Positions 55,602-55,749 of a stretch of 55,749 bases of DNA are shown piece by piece; position 1 is the first letter of the stretch; each line of letters opens with the position of its first letter. The DNA lies in NCBI RefSeq assembly GCF_004331155.1, contig NZ_SJNZ01000023.1, positions 1 through 55,749 of the forward strand. The letters are read 5' to 3'. The stretch is from Acinetobacter terrestris (GTDB taxonomy: Bacteria; Pseudomonadota; Gammaproteobacteria; Pseudomonadales; Moraxellaceae). Made by a program: the position numbers and the translations under genes. The notes under the pieces were generated by a model, which did not search any database, was not told where the DNA came from, and saw only the letters and a program-made list of their open reading frames with translations.

Positions 55602-55749
55602 CACTGCTGTCCCACAATTTTTACAAGAGGAAGCTCATTTAAGCTTCTCTTGTTTGATGGGGACTTTATCGGGTGAAAATAACGCTTTTAAGGTTTTTAT
55701 TTCAAATAAATTCACTTGAATTATTCTGAGTAAGCGCTGAACTGTCCAG
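55602..55749 (-). mobile_element. IS element, right-hand copy (3' end only), probably IS4 family
   Basis: The transposase-distal end of an insertion sequence that continues rightward. It starts CACTGCTGTCCCA (55602-55614), the same 13 bases as the end of the left copy read inward. It then holds a short non-coding stretch and the transposase C terminus on the minus strand. Orientation is the same as the left copy, so the two would be direct repeats around 55.4 kb. Confidence 0.8.
55635..55749 (-). CDS. IS transposase, C-terminal fragment (runs off the window)
   Basis: The minus-strand frame is open from the window edge to a TGA at 55635-55637. It gives about 38 residues including TVQRLLRIIQVNLFEIKTLK and a tail ending KQEKLK. 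The IQVNLFE block resembles the C-terminal end of IS4-family transposases. No overlap with the left fragment exists, so the two cannot be compared directly; they are linked by their shared terminal repeat. Confidence 0.65.
   Translation of the reverse strand, partial: WTVQRLLRIIQVNLFEIKTLKALFSPDKVPIKQEKLK

Overview
The window looks like chromosomal DNA of an Acinetobacter species (Gammaproteobacteria, Moraxellaceae). The basis is low-GC, housekeeping-dense sequence; a fused TyrA-AroA protein; a fused RlmKL methyltransferase; a pyrB gene followed by a metal-ligand-less pyrC-like gene; an alaS-lysC-csrA cluster; a hisZ-purA pair; and an extended CsrA. The species cannot be set from what is visible. 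There is no prophage, CRISPR array, plasmid backbone, rRNA or tRNA gene that I could find.

Both ends lie inside copies of the same insertion sequence, probably IS4 family. Bases 1-175 carry the 5' end of a transposase on the minus strand and 55602-55749 carry the 3' end of a transposase on the minus strand. Each outer end carries the same 13-bp terminal sequence. The likeliest reading is a draft contig that breaks at a repeated IS. Both IS ends abut half of a rho-independent terminator hairpin, which suggests the element prefers terminators.

Layout: 0.2-3.6 kb, quinone/thiol redox genes (ygiN, mdaB, a glutathione transferase) and a SulP transporter. 3.8-9.5 kb, trmB, a methyltransferase, a DUF2520-type protein, an OmpA-family envelope protein and two paralogous lipoproteins. 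9.6-12.5 kb, pyrimidine synthesis (pyrB with a degenerate dihydroorotase) and a small conserved-looking gene. 12.7-16.9 kb, rlmKL, a small secreted protein, a candidate small RNA and a DUF945/YdgA protein. 17.0-20.6 kb, a compact operon of two GNAT-like proteins around a GH3-type acyl-acid-amido synthetase, which is the least explained system here. 20.8-25.2 kb, clpB with a clear sigma-32 promoter, an OsmC protein and a Crp/Vfr regulator. 25.3-27.7 kb, a Tas-like aldo/keto reductase, an M48 lipoprotein protease and a small membrane protein. 27.9-32.3 kb, hisZ-purA, an Lrp-family regulator, and azlCD with azlC broken by an in-frame amber codon.

33-39.7 kb, an Epd/GAPDH-type dehydrogenase, alaS, lysC, csrA and rnhB. 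39.8-41.4 kb, two paralogous four-cysteine exported proteins on either side of a cytochrome b561. 41.5-43.9 kb, an adenine/adenosine deaminase and a purine permease, a plausible purine salvage pair. 44.3-46.8 kb, small genes, yaaA and an alpha/beta hydrolase. 46.9-51.5 kb, the aromatic amino acid operon pheA-hisC-tyrA/aroA. 51.9-55.5 kb, fatty acid activation (fadD-like), a DJ-1/PfpI protein and an acyl-CoA dehydrogenase.

Most transcription units end in clear intrinsic terminators, many with CGAA, CTGA or TTCG loops, and these help define the operons.
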